DNA of 5,588 nt from Pseudomonadota bacterium (GTDB lineage Bacteria; Pseudomonadota; Gammaproteobacteria; UBA5335): positions 1 through 5,588 of the forward strand of contig JAJXTQ010000147.1 of assembly GCA_021783685.1 (NCBI GenBank), in the 5' to 3' direction. The notes beneath the pieces were generated by a model. It was not told the DNA's origin and did not search any database. It saw only the letters and a list, made by a program, of their open reading frames with translations. Made by a program: the position numbers and the translations under genes. This document shows, one piece after another, positions 1 through 5,588 of this stretch (position 1 is its first letter; each line of letters begins with the position of its first letter).

Positions 1-522
1 ACTTGCGGGCGTCCCCAGGCTGTTGACCTGCAGCGTGACACTGCCGGTGATCCCCAGCGCTTCCCAGAGGCGCGCGCACAGGACGATCTGCTCGGCGTCC
101 ACGTCGGGGCCCGGCATGCCGAAGGCCTCGACGCCGATCTGGTGGAACTGCCGATAGCGGCCCTTCTGCGGGCGCTCGTGACGGAACATGGGGCCGGCGT
201 ACCAGAGCCGATGGACGGCGCCTTCCTGCGCTACCCAGCCATTTTCGATCAGGGCCCTCACGCAGCCGGCCGTCCCTTCGGGCCGCAGGCTCAGGCTGTC
301 GCCCCCGCGATCCACGAAGGTATACATCTCCTTCTCGACGATATCCGTCACCTCGCCGATCGATCGATGGAACAGCGCGGTGCGCTCCACCATCGGCAGG
401 CGGATTTCCTGATAGCCACGCGCCAGCAGGAGACGGGCCATGGTCGCTTCCAGGTCCCGCCAGCGCGGCGTTTCGCTCGGCAGAATGTCGTTCATGCCGC
501 GCACGGCGGTCAAGGCAGTCAA
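1..522 (-). CDS. hisS: Histidyl-tRNA synthetase (HisRS), N-terminal 174 residues; 3' end cut by window edge
   Basis: Class II aminoacyl-tRNA synthetase that charges tRNA-His with histidine using ATP in the cytoplasm. The N-terminus has the family signature [10 protein letters not shown] (residues 6-15), a motif 1 region around [11 protein letters not shown] (36-46), the histidine-site stretch LRPEGT (79-84) and motif 2 [16 protein letters not shown] (113-128). All key residues are intact. The frame is open to base 1 and ends inside the catalytic domain at VNSLGTPAS. About 250 of the usual roughly 425 residues, including motif 3 and the anticodon-binding domain, lie outside the window. I chose the TTG start at 522-520 because an AGGAG sits 6 bases upstream. 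The first ATG (495-493) would remove part of the conserved N-terminus and lacks such a site. It lies 50 bases after rodZ, where ispG usually sits in related genomes, and is probably expressed from the same transcript. The identity is near certain; the TTG start is an inference. Confidence 0.97.
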   Translation of the reverse strand, partial: MTALTAVRGMNDILPSETPRWRDLEATMARLLLARGYQEIRLPMVERTALFHRSIGEVTDIVEKEMYTFVDRGGDSLSLRPEGTAGCVRALIENGWVAQEGAVHRLWYAGPMFRHERPQKGRYRQFHQIGVEAFGMPGPDVDAEQIVLCARLWEALGITGSVTLQVNSLGTPAS

Positions 523-528
523 TGTCGG

Positions 529-533
529 CTCCT
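529..533 (-). promoter_or_regulatory. Ribosome binding site for hisS (supports TTG start)
   Basis: AGGAG on the minus strand, 6 bases before the TTG at 522-520. It is the only good Shine-Dalgarno match near the 5' end of hisS and decides the start, because no ATG or GTG is at a suitable distance. Confidence 0.7.
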
Positions 534-572
534 GAAACGGGTCACGCCCGCGGTCCTGGGGTGGCCCGCGTC

Positions 573-1559
573 CTATTCCCGCGGGCGGTCGAGCTTGATG
601 CGGGCAACCGTCGAATTGCCCACCAGAGCGGACAGGGCGACGGGTTTGCCGTCGATTTCCACGGCAACTCCCGGGGCGTAGCCGAGATACAGGGAGAAGG
701 GTGGCGTACCCGTCACTTCCTGTTCGCTGCCTGCCTTCGCGAGGCGATAGATCAGTTGCCGGCCACGCTCGTCGCGCACCTCGGTCCAACAGTCCTCGGC
801 ATAGCGGATCTTGAGTTGTGCCGTTGCCGCGTCAGCGGTCGGCGCTTGCGTACCGGCGGTCTGCGCCGCCACAGGCGTCTCGGGCGGCGGTGGCGCGGGT
901 TGCTGCAGCGCGGGGGGCGACGCGGCTGGAAGATCGCCCGGCTCATCGCCCTCGGTCGCGGGCGCCGCACGTGGGACGGCTTCCCCGTCCATCGCAGCAC
1001 TCTTGGGGTCGACCGCCGCCGTCTGCTCCGCAGAAGCGGGCGGTTCGGTCCCGAACGCAAGCGCTTCCGGTCCACCTGACGCCAGATCGGGATCGTGTTC
1101 CCCGACGTCTGCGGAAACGGGGTCCGTTGCCGATGGATCGCCCGTTCGACTCCACCACCAGGCAAACGCGGACAGCACCAACGCCAGCAAGATCAGGGAG
1201 GCCAACTGGCGTCCCCGCTTGACATCGTTCAGATCGCCGATCGGCCGGCGCATCGGCGGCGGTGGCTGCAAGGTCGTCGCGCTCGCCGCACGCGCCTCGA
1301 AATCCTTCAGCACGCCCGATGGATCGATGCCCACGAACGCGGCGTAGCTCCGCAGATAGCCCTTGGCAAAGAGTATCGGCGGGAGCGCACCGAGGTCTTC
1401 CGACTCGATCGCCTCGATCATTCGCGGCGAGAGTCGCAGGCCATCGGCAAGTTCGAGCACGCCCATGCCACGGGCCTCTCGGGCCTTGCGCAACCGGGCA
1501 CCGAACCCTTCTGGCCTGGCGCCCGCAGACGTGGCGTCGTCAGGGGACGGCGGGGTCAT
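573..1559 (-). CDS. rodZ: RodZ-family cytoskeletal/cell-shape protein (HTH + TM + DUF4115)
   Basis: Bitopic inner-membrane protein. In characterised relatives its cytoplasmic helix-turn-helix domain binds MreB and links it to the peptidoglycan elongation machinery. The 328 residues show the RodZ layout. An N-terminal HTH_25-type domain (about 18-90) carries the typical [13 protein letters not shown] and [12 protein letters not shown] stretches. A basic juxtamembrane segment (KRGR, 114-117) is followed by one hydrophobic helix (about 119-137, ending in WWW). A Pro/Ala-rich periplasmic linker runs from about 140 to 247. The C-terminal DUF4115 beta domain (about 248-325) includes the conserved [10 protein letters not shown]. 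The ATG at 1559-1557 has AAGGAG 7 bases upstream and lies inside pilF, giving a 20-base overlap that suggests translational coupling. Stop is TAG. The neighbours (pilF before, hisS after) are the usual ones, except that ispG is missing downstream. Confidence in the family is high; the MreB role is inferred from relatives. Confidence 0.93.
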   Translation of the reverse strand: MTPPSPDDATSAGARPEGFGARLRKAREARGMGVLELADGLRLSPRMIEAIESEDLGALPPILFAKGYLRSYAAFVGIDPSGVLKDFEARAASATTLQPPPPMRRPIGDLNDVKRGRQLASLILLALVLSAFAWWWSRTGDPSATDPVSADVGEHDPDLASGGPEALAFGTEPPASAEQTAAVDPKSAAMDGEAVPRAAPATEGDEPGDLPAASPPALQQPAPPPPETPVAAQTAGTQAPTADAATAQLKIRYAEDCWTEVRDERGRQLIYRLAKAGSEQEVTGTPPFSLYLGYAPGVAVEIDGKPVALSALVGNSTVARIKLDRPRE

Positions 1560-2271
1560 GACCGAACTCCTTCTGGATGCGCGCAGCGAGCCGCTCAGCC
1601 GCAGCCGTATCGCCCAGCGCGCGCTCGACCCGGTAGGACAGCGTCATCGACTCGCGACCGGGCGGCGCCAACTGGTGATAGCGTTCCAGATAGGCTTTCG
1701 CCGCTGCCGGCTGTTGCTGTTCGAAGGCGAGCCCGGCCTGCTCGAACCAGGCCTGCGCAAAACGCGGGTCGGCGCGATTGGCCTGATCGAGATAGCGCTT
1801 GGCCTTGCTGCGGTCGGGAAGTTTGCGGACACAAACCGCCGCGTTCGTATAGGCGTAGGCCGGCGTCGGGTAGGCCGGGTCGGCGATCGCGGCCTGAAAC
1901 TCCGATTCGGCCGCCTGGACGCGCCCCTGCGAACAGAGAAAGGCACCGTAATTGTTGTGCGCGCTGCCCGGGGTCTTGGCCAGACCGATGGCCTTGCGGT
2001 AGTTCAGGTCGGCCTTCTCGTACTGCGCCAGACGCGCATAGGTTTCCGCCATGCCGAGGTAGGCATCGGACGAGTCACGATCCAGCGCCAGCGCGCGCTG
2101 GAACTTCTCCAGGGCGATCGTGTACTGGCCGTTCTCCAGATAGCCATACCCGAGTTGCAGGCTGTAGCGGAGCGCATCGGCGTCGTTGCCCTTGGTCGGC
2201 GTTCTGGTTGTGCAACCCGCCGCCAGCAGGCTCGCCAGCATCAAGGCCATCCAGCGTTTCCAGGGCTTCAT
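1540..2271 (-). CDS. pilF: Type IV pilus biogenesis/stability lipoprotein PilF (PilW), TPR pilotin
   Basis: Outer-membrane lipoprotein which, in Pseudomonas and related bacteria, acts as pilotin for localisation and multimerisation of the PilQ secretin. The 243 residues start with a lipoprotein signal peptide: MKPWKRW, a hydrophobic stretch, and lipobox LLAAGC with the acylated Cys at 20. Thr follows the Cys, not Asp, which fits sorting to the outer membrane. The rest is a chain of tetratricopeptide repeats, roughly 35-68, 69-102, 103-136, 138-171 and 172-205, with consensus patches such as [18 protein letters not shown] and [14 protein letters not shown]. The open frame continues upstream into rlmN. 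The true start is the ATG at 2271-2269, which has GGAG 5 bases upstream, begins the signal peptide exactly, and overlaps the rlmN stop as ATGA. The 3' end overlaps rodZ by 20 bases. Length and position match the family. Other pilus genes are not in the window. Confidence 0.94.
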   Translation of the reverse strand: MKPWKRWMALMLASLLAAGCTTRTPTKGNDADALRYSLQLGYGYLENGQYTIALEKFQRALALDRDSSDAYLGMAETYARLAQYEKADLNYRKAIGLAKTPGSAHNNYGAFLCSQGRVQAAESEFQAAIADPAYPTPAYAYTNAAVCVRKLPDRSKAKRYLDQANRADPRFAQAWFEQAGLAFEQQQPAAAKAYLERYHQLAPPGRESMTLSYRVERALGDTAAAERLAARIQKEFGHDPAVP

Positions 2272-3359
2272 CGAAGCTCCGCGACGAGGGGCTCGAGTCG
2301 GCGCAGTCGATTCATCACCTGCCCCGCCAACTGGCCGCAGGCGGCATCGATGTCGTCCCCGCGCGTGCGCCGGACGGTGACGATGTAGCCGCGATTGAGC
2401 AGGTGTTCCTGGAACCGGGCGACGGCGCTCGCGGAGGAACGTCGATACGAGGTTCCCGGAAACGGATTGAAGGGGATGAGGTTGATCTTGGCCGGCACGT
2501 CGGTGAGCAGAGCGGCGAGCCGGGCGGCCTGCGCCGGGCTGTCGTTGACGCCGTCGAGCATGACGTACTCGAAGGTGATGTGGCTGCGCGCGCTCTTTCC
2601 GGCCATGTAGCGGCGGCAGGCCGCCATCAGTTCGGCGATCGGATACTTGCGATTGATCGGCACGAGCTCGTCGCGCAGCGTGTCGTCCGGGGCGTGCAGC
2701 GAAACGGCGAGCGCCACGTCGCACTGCGCTTTCAGTCGGTCGATCGCCGGCACGATGCCCGAGGTGCTGACCGTGACGCGACGCTTCGACAAGCCGTAGC
2801 CCATGTCGTCGAGCATGATGTTGAGCGCGGGCACGACCGCCGGAAGGTTGAGCAGGGGTTCGCCCATGCCCATCAGGACGACGTTGCTGATGATGCGCTC
2901 GCCGTCGGCGCTGTGACCCAGGGCGCGGTTGGCGACCCAGACCTGGGCGATGATCTCGGCCGCGGTGAGGTTGCGGTTGAATCCCTGGTGCCCGGTGGCG
3001 CAGAAGGTGCAGGCCATGGCGCAGCCGACCTGCGAGGAGACGCAGAGTGTGCCGCGGTTGTGTTCCGGGATGAACACCGTCTCGATGGCGTTGCCGCCAT
3101 CCACACGCAAGAGCCACTTGCGCGTCCCGTCGGCCGAGCACTGGTCCACCAGCACCTCGGGCGGGTGGATTTCCGCAACTTCGGCGAGGCGGCCGCGCAA
3201 GGGCTTCGCCAGATTGGTCATGTGCCCGAAATCGGCCACGCCACGCTGGTGGATCCACTGCATGAGCTGCTGGGCGCGAAATGGCTTTTCGCCCAGCCCA
3301 TGAAAAAAGGACGTCAGGCCGTCGCGATCCAGACCGAACAAGGCGGTGCCAACCGACAT
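2268..3359 (-). CDS. rlmN: Dual-specificity 23S rRNA (adenine-2503-C2)/tRNA (adenine-37-C2) methyltransferase RlmN
   Basis: Radical-SAM enzyme that methylates C2 of A2503 in 23S rRNA and of A37 in certain tRNAs, in the cytoplasm, tuning translational fidelity. The 363 residues contain the radical-SAM cysteines CAMACTFC (Cys113, 117, 120), which bind the 4Fe-4S cluster, and the SAM-binding MGMGEPLLN (163-171). The two catalytic cysteines aligned with E. coli Cys118 and Cys355 are also present: Cys106 in [10 protein letters not shown] and Cys341 in [12 protein letters not shown]. The substrate-binding N-terminal region carries [14 protein letters not shown]. Everything needed for activity is present. 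Two adjacent starts are possible, GTG at 3362-3360 and ATG at 3359-3357. I prefer ATG because a perfect AGGAGGT lies 4 bases upstream of it and only 1 base from the GTG. The gene follows ndk by 33 bases and overlaps pilF by 4 (ATGA), so co-transcription is likely. The nearby IscA could help supply its Fe-S cluster, but that is an inference. Confidence 0.98.
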   Translation of the reverse strand: MSVGTALFGLDRDGLTSFFHGLGEKPFRAQQLMQWIHQRGVADFGHMTNLAKPLRGRLAEVAEIHPPEVLVDQCSADGTRKWLLRVDGGNAIETVFIPEHNRGTLCVSSQVGCAMACTFCATGHQGFNRNLTAAEIIAQVWVANRALGHSADGERIISNVVLMGMGEPLLNLPAVVPALNIMLDDMGYGLSKRRVTVSTSGIVPAIDRLKAQCDVALAVSLHAPDDTLRDELVPINRKYPIAELMAACRRYMAGKSARSHITFEYVMLDGVNDSPAQAARLAALLTDVPAKINLIPFNPFPGTSYRRSSASAVARFQEHLLNRGYIVTVRRTRGDDIDAACGQLAGQVMNRLRRLEPLVAELR

Positions 3360-3363
3360 CACG

Positions 3364-3370
3364 ACCTCCT
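3364..3370 (-). promoter_or_regulatory. Strong ribosome binding site for rlmN
   Basis: AGGAGGT on the minus strand, a full match to the anti-Shine-Dalgarno core. Its 4-base distance to the ATG at 3359-3357, against 1 base to the GTG at 3362-3360, favours the ATG. It is the best Shine-Dalgarno match among those I checked at the gene starts here, so rlmN is probably translated independently of ndk. Confidence 0.75.
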
Positions 3371-3392
3371 GCGCCCCGCTACCGCCACGCGC

Positions 3393-3821
3393 TCAGACGC
3401 GCGGGCACAGTTCCAGATCGCGGAAGAAATAATGGATTTCGGCCGCAGCCGTCTCGGCAGCGTCCGATCCATGGACGGCGTTGGCATCGATGCTGTCGGC
3501 GAAATCGGCGCGGATCGTGCCCGGCTCGGCCTTTTTGGGGTCGGTGGCGCCCATCAGCGCACGGTTCCGCGCGACGGCATCTTCCCCTTCCAGCACCTGC
3601 ACCATGACCGGGCCGGAAATCATGAAGGCCACCAGATCCTTGAAGAAGGGTCGCTCACGGTGCACGGCGTAGAAGCCTTCGGCATCCTTCTGGCTCAACT
3701 GCATCATGCGCGCGGCCACGACGCTCAACCCGGCCTGTTCGAAACGGCCGTAGATCTGCCCGATCACATTCTTGGCGACGGCATCTGGCTTGATGATGGA
3801 CAAGGTACGTTCGACAGTCAT
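3393..3821 (-). CDS. ndk: Nucleoside diphosphate kinase
   Basis: Cytoplasmic enzyme that transfers the gamma phosphate between NTPs and NDPs through a phosphohistidine, balancing nucleotide pools. The 142 residues match the usual bacterial length of about 140-143. The N-terminus [12 protein letters not shown] carries Lys11. The nucleotide site has Tyr51, Arg87, Thr93, Arg104 and Asn114. The active-site His is His117 in NAVHGSD, the same numbering as the E. coli enzyme. I chose the ATG at 3821-3819 because GGAG lies 8 bases upstream and [13 protein letters not shown] is the standard N-terminus. The frame is open further upstream, but that stretch covers the iscA-ndk spacer and resembles no protein. 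The gene is first in the compact run ndk-rlmN-pilF-rodZ-hisS. A candidate promoter and a hairpin lie in the 121-base spacer before it. Confidence 0.98.
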   Translation of the reverse strand: MTVERTLSIIKPDAVAKNVIGQIYGRFEQAGLSVVAARMMQLSQKDAEGFYAVHRERPFFKDLVAFMISGPVMVQVLEGEDAVARNRALMGATDPKKAEPGTIRADFADSIDANAVHGSDAAETAAAEIHYFFRDLELCPRV

Positions 3822-3848
3822 CCAATAGGCTCCGGCAGTGGCAACATC

Positions 3849-3895
3849 AAAAATCGAGGCGCGCCGCGGCCGCAACAAAGCGTGGCCGCGGCGCG
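3849..3895 (-). terminator. GC-rich hairpin with trailing T run: terminator after iscA or ndk leader hairpin
   Basis: A perfect 12-base inverted repeat, arms 3860-3871 and 3884-3895 (CGCGCCGCGGCC and its complement), encloses a 12-base loop. A G-T and a C-G pair could extend the stem inward by two. On the minus strand the stem is followed, after a 6-base gap, by TTTTT (3853-3849). On the plus strand no T run follows, so any terminator acts on leftward transcription, 47 bases past the iscA stop. The gap before the T run is longer than in a classical intrinsic terminator, so efficiency is uncertain. If transcription starts at the promoter proposed at 3910-3938, the same hairpin would fall near the 5' end of the ndk mRNA and could instead stabilise or attenuate it. 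Confidence 0.5.
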
Positions 3896-3909
3896 TCCCG
3901 TGGCGCCCT

Positions 3910-3938
3910 AGTGTAGCCTCCCAGCCCCAAGCGGCCAA
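3910..3938 (-). promoter_or_regulatory. Candidate sigma70 promoter for the ndk-rlmN-pilF-rodZ-hisS run
   Basis: On the minus strand, TTGGCC (3938-3933, 4 of 6 matches to the -35 consensus) and TACACT (3915-3910, 4 of 6 to the -10 consensus) are separated by exactly 17 bases. The pair lies just after the iscA stop, in the only sizeable spacer before ndk. A start site near 3903 would give an ndk leader of about 80 bases with the hairpin close to its 5' end. The match is moderate and this is prediction by eye only. Confidence 0.35.
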
Positions 3939-3942
3939 GGGC

Positions 3943-4266
3943 TCAGAAGGTGACGCTCTCGCCGCAGCCGCAGCTTTCCTTCACGTTCGGATTGTGGAAC
4001 CTGAACGCGGCGCCCAATCCCTCGCGGGCGTAGTCGAGCGACAGGCCGTCCAGCATCGGCAGCACATCCCGCTTCACCACCACCTGCACGCCGAACTGTT
4101 CGAAGACCGCATCGTCGCTGTCGATACGATCGGCATAGTCCACGACATAGGACCAGCCGGAGCAACCGGTCCGCTTGAGCCCGAGACGCAGGCCGATCCC
4201 TGAGCCGCGGCGCTGCAATTGCTGGCGCGCCTGGGTGGCGGCCGCTTCCGTCAACTCTATCGCCAA
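3943..4266 (-). CDS. iscA: A-type iron-sulfur carrier protein IscA
   Basis: Small cytoplasmic protein that binds iron or Fe-S clusters and passes them to apo-proteins such as 4Fe-4S enzymes. It is 107 residues, the same length as E. coli IscA. The three ligand cysteines are at the same positions: Cys35 in RTGCSGWSY, and Cys99 and Cys101 in [13 protein letters not shown]. The near identity of GLRLG and NPNVK..CGCGES, and the length, favour IscA over ErpA or SufA, though A-type carriers are hard to separate by eye. The start is the TTG at 4266-4264, with GAGGA 7 bases upstream. The ATG at 4280-4278 is out of frame and soon meets a stop, and the in-frame region upstream has no ATG, GTG or TTG. 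No iscU, iscS, hscA, hscB or fdx is next to it; upstream is a GIDE-type membrane protein and downstream is ndk. Confidence 0.93.
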   Translation of the reverse strand: MAIELTEAAATQARQQLQRRGSGIGLRLGLKRTGCSGWSYVVDYADRIDSDDAVFEQFGVQVVVKRDVLPMLDGLSLDYAREGLGAAFRFHNPNVKESCGCGESVTF

Positions 4267-4273
4267 CTCGATG

Positions 4274-4278
4274 TCCTC
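4274..4278 (-). promoter_or_regulatory. Ribosome binding site for iscA (supports TTG start)
   Basis: GAGGA on the minus strand, 7 bases before the TTG at 4266-4264. With no usable in-frame ATG or GTG nearby, it supports TTG as the initiation codon. Confidence 0.6.
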
Positions 4279-4334
4279 ATTTCGTGATCATCCTGTGTTC
4301 CTGGGATCCGCGGAAGGTCGACGAGTTCCCGCGC

Positions 4335-5207
4335 TCAATGGATGGCCGACGCGATCATCACGAGCCCGCCCAACCCCATGCCGATCCCGAGGACTGCCAT
4401 CCACCGGGCTTGCGCCACCATCTGCCGTTCGGTCAGGACCGACAACAGGTAACTCGACCCATCCTCCGGCCTGGCGATCGCGTCCACGGCCGGCTGGTCG
4501 GCCCGTTGCGCACGCAGGGCGTCCACTTCTGCAAGCGCCGCAGTCCGCGCGAGCTCCCATTCGTGCAGGTCGATCTGCCCGTCCCCGTCGCGATCGAAGC
4601 GCGCGCGCAATGCCGCGGGGTCCGCTTTCCATTGTGCCAGCAGATGGGACAGTGCGGCGCGCGGATCGTCATCGTCGCTTGCGCGTCGGGTGCGAAACTC
4701 CCCCAACACGTAGACCGCCTGCCCGGTGGGCAGCAGCTTTTCCGTGTACCGATAGGGCGCTTGCCCCAGCCAGGCCCAACGCTGGCCCGCAGGGCCCGAA
4801 CGCGGCCAGGGCGTTGCTCCGTACCAGATCCGCACCTGCGCGGTGACCTCGGCTCCCTCCGGCTGCACCATGCAGGCACCCGTGCCGTCATCGAGCAGGA
4901 ACGCGGCATCGCTGCGCCGCTGCGCGACGGCAGACCAACGTCGCCGGCCCGAGGCGTTTTCGTCGCGCCGCGCGACGGTGCAGTCCCACCACACGGCCGC
5001 TTGCCCGCTCATCGGAGACGCCAGATGCTCCCCCGGAAGCGGACGCACCTGCCCCACCAGCTCCACGATGCCTTGCGCCGCCGAACGAATGCGCGCCGTC
5101 GGCGTGTCGCGCAGGCGGCGGATGCGTTGCAGGCTGGAAAACCAGAGCGCAAATCCGCCGAGGACCAGAACAGCCGCAACGGCCCAGAAGCGCGGATCGT
5201 TCGCCAC
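4335..5207 (-). CDS. GIDE/BAM-type (E3 ubiquitin ligase-like) two-helix membrane protein with an inserted EF-hand
   Basis: Predicted membrane protein of 290 residues. A hydrophobic helix at each end (about 7-24 and 268-288) frames a domain like the GIDE/BAM region of mitochondrial MULAN ligases. Family-like stretches include GQVRPLPGEHLASPMSG (52-68), DDGTGACMVQPEGAEV (106-121) and EKLLPTGQAVYVLGEF (156-171). No RING finger is visible, as in other bacterial members, so ubiquitin ligase activity is not expected and the biochemical role is unknown. Between the GIDE core and the C-terminal helix, residues 205-216 (DRDGDGQIDLHE) form a textbook EF-hand loop with Asp1, Asp3, Asp5, Gly6, Ile8, Asp9 and Glu12. 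An acidic patch (SDDDD, 177-181) and helix-forming sequence precede it. The GTG start at 5207-5205 lies 6 bases after the lemA stop without a clear ribosome site, so coupling to lemA is likely. LemA and GIDE-type genes are often neighbours. Family assignment is by pattern, not by search. Confidence 0.8.
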   Translation of the reverse strand: MANDPRFWAVAAVLVLGGFALWFSSLQRIRRLRDTPTARIRSAAQGIVELVGQVRPLPGEHLASPMSGQAAVWWDCTVARRDENASGRRRWSAVAQRRSDAAFLLDDGTGACMVQPEGAEVTAQVRIWYGATPWPRSGPAGQRWAWLGQAPYRYTEKLLPTGQAVYVLGEFRTRRASDDDDPRAALSHLLAQWKADPAALRARFDRDGDGQIDLHEWELARTAALAEVDALRAQRADQPAVDAIARPEDGSSYLLSVLTERQMVAQARWMAVLGIGMGLGGLVMIASAIH

Positions 5208-5213
5208 GACCGT

Positions 5214-5588
5214 TCAGGCGTCGAACAGCGGTCGCAAGGCGACGTCCTCGAGATGCTCGGACTCGAATTCGAGCAAGTCGGCGGACTCAAACTTGAAAAA
5301 ACGCGCCAGAATCACATCCGGGAAGGTTTCGATGCGGACGTTGTTGCGATTCACGCACTCGTTGTAGAACTCCCGCCGGTCGGCGATGGTATTCTCCAGA
5401 CCGCTGATGCGATCCTGCAGATGCTTGAACGAGGCATCGGCGCGCAACTCCGGATACTGCTCGGCCACGGCGAACAATTGCCCCAGACCGGCACGCAGCC
5501 GGGACTCGGCGCCGCCCAGGGCGGCCACGTCGCGCTGCTCGCGTGCTTGACCCACCGCCGCACGCGCCGCGATCACACGCTCCAGGGT
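5214..5588 (-). CDS. lemA: LemA family protein, C-terminal 124 residues; 5' end cut by window edge
   Basis: The C-terminal part of a LemA-family protein: a single N-terminal membrane helix followed by a mostly helical bundle, widespread in bacteria and of unclear biochemical function. The frame is open to base 5588 (TLERVIAAR...) and ends in TGA. Recognisable family stretches are LGQLFAVAEQYPELRADASF, then LQDRISGLENTIADRREFYN, then VNRNNVRIETFPD and ARFFKFE (roughly residues 41-104 of the visible part). The missing N-terminus, probably 60-75 residues, would hold the membrane anchor. The visible C-terminus runs past the usual FPD..la..F.f core with an acidic tail (EFESEHLEDVALRPLFDA). The GIDE-family gene follows 6 bases later, so the two are very likely co-translated and work at the same membrane. 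Confidence 0.93.
   Translation of the reverse strand, partial: TLERVIAARAAVGQAREQRDVAALGGAESRLRAGLGQLFAVAEQYPELRADASFKHLQDRISGLENTIADRREFYNECVNRNNVRIETFPDVILARFFKFESADLLEFESEHLEDVALRPLFDA

Noticed and set aside
564..586. Seven-base inverted repeat (GCCCGCG/CGCGGGC) across the rodZ stop.
   Set aside because: It is short, has no T run on either strand and is the kind of repeat expected by chance in GC-rich DNA; not enough to call a terminator.
142..1347. Several plus-strand open frames opposite hisS and rodZ.
   Set aside because: They are low-complexity, Arg/Ala/Gly-rich shadows of well-identified minus-strand genes with no recognisable domain.
2272..3258. Upstream in-frame extension of pilF to a 572-codon open frame.
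   Set aside because: The extension lies in the wrong frame of rlmN and looks like arginine/proline-rich shadow sequence. The signal peptide and ribosome site fix the pilF start at 2271.
3822..3852. Second promoter-like pair on the minus strand (TTGATG, 17 bases, TATTGG) just before ndk.
   Set aside because: The -10 would lie next to the start codon, so transcription would begin inside ndk, and the -10 matches only 3 of 6 positions.
1095..3911. A 938-codon plus-strand open frame running antisense to rodZ, pilF, rlmN and ndk.
   Set aside because: It has no recognisable domain. Its codon boundaries coincide with those of rodZ, rlmN and ndk on the other strand, so its stops would need TTA, CTA or TCA codons in those genes, which are rare at this GC content. 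Length alone is therefore not evidence of coding.
3822..3938. N-terminal extension of ndk to 181 codons.
   Set aside because: The extra 39 residues cover the hairpin and promoter-like spacer and have no family similarity. The standard N-terminus and GGAG site fix the start at 3821.
4267..4334. Possible promoter for iscA in the gap after the GIDE gene (TTCCGC, 17 bases, GATGAT).
   Set aside because: The -35 matches only 2 of 6 consensus bases. No convincing promoter or terminator is visible in this 68-base gap.

Overview
The window is a GC-rich bacterial chromosomal segment. All eight genes are read from the minus strand, and I see no convincing plus-strand gene, RNA gene, CRISPR array or mobile element. 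The order ndk-rlmN-pilF-rodZ-(ispG)-hisS is a well-known gammaproteobacterial housekeeping block. PilF (type IV pilus secretin pilotin) and an IscA very close to the E. coli protein also point to a GC-rich gammaproteobacterium that is probably piliated. I cannot name the genus.

In the direction of transcription (high to low coordinates) the layout is as follows. First comes a LemA-family protein cut by the window edge (5214-5588). A two-helix GIDE/BAM-type membrane protein follows after only 6 bases (4335-5207) and carries an unexpected canonical EF-hand. After a 68-base gap comes iscA (3943-4264/4266), the A-type iron-sulfur carrier. A 121-base spacer (3822-3942) holds a possible sigma70 promoter and a strong GC-rich hairpin. 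Then comes the housekeeping run: ndk (3393-3821), rlmN (2268-3359), pilF (1540-2271), rodZ (573-1559) and the first 174 codons of hisS (1-522).

The run from ndk to hisS is compact and looks like one operon: 33 bases between ndk and rlmN, a 4-base ATGA overlap between rlmN and pilF, a 20-base overlap between pilF and rodZ, and 50 bases between rodZ and hisS. It combines nucleotide balancing (Ndk), 23S rRNA/tRNA methylation (RlmN), pilus assembly (PilF), cell shape (RodZ) and tRNA charging (HisS). It is a conserved neighbourhood, not a single pathway. IscA could supply the Fe-S cluster that RlmN needs.

The departures from the usual arrangement are the absence of ispG between rodZ and hisS, an iscA separated from the rest of the isc operon and placed after lemA-GIDE, the EF-hand inside the GIDE-family protein, and a hairpin placed where it could act in the ndk leader. 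hisS and iscA appear to start with TTG and the GIDE gene with GTG. I found no clear sign of a wholly new system. The EF-hand GIDE protein paired with LemA is the least explained part.
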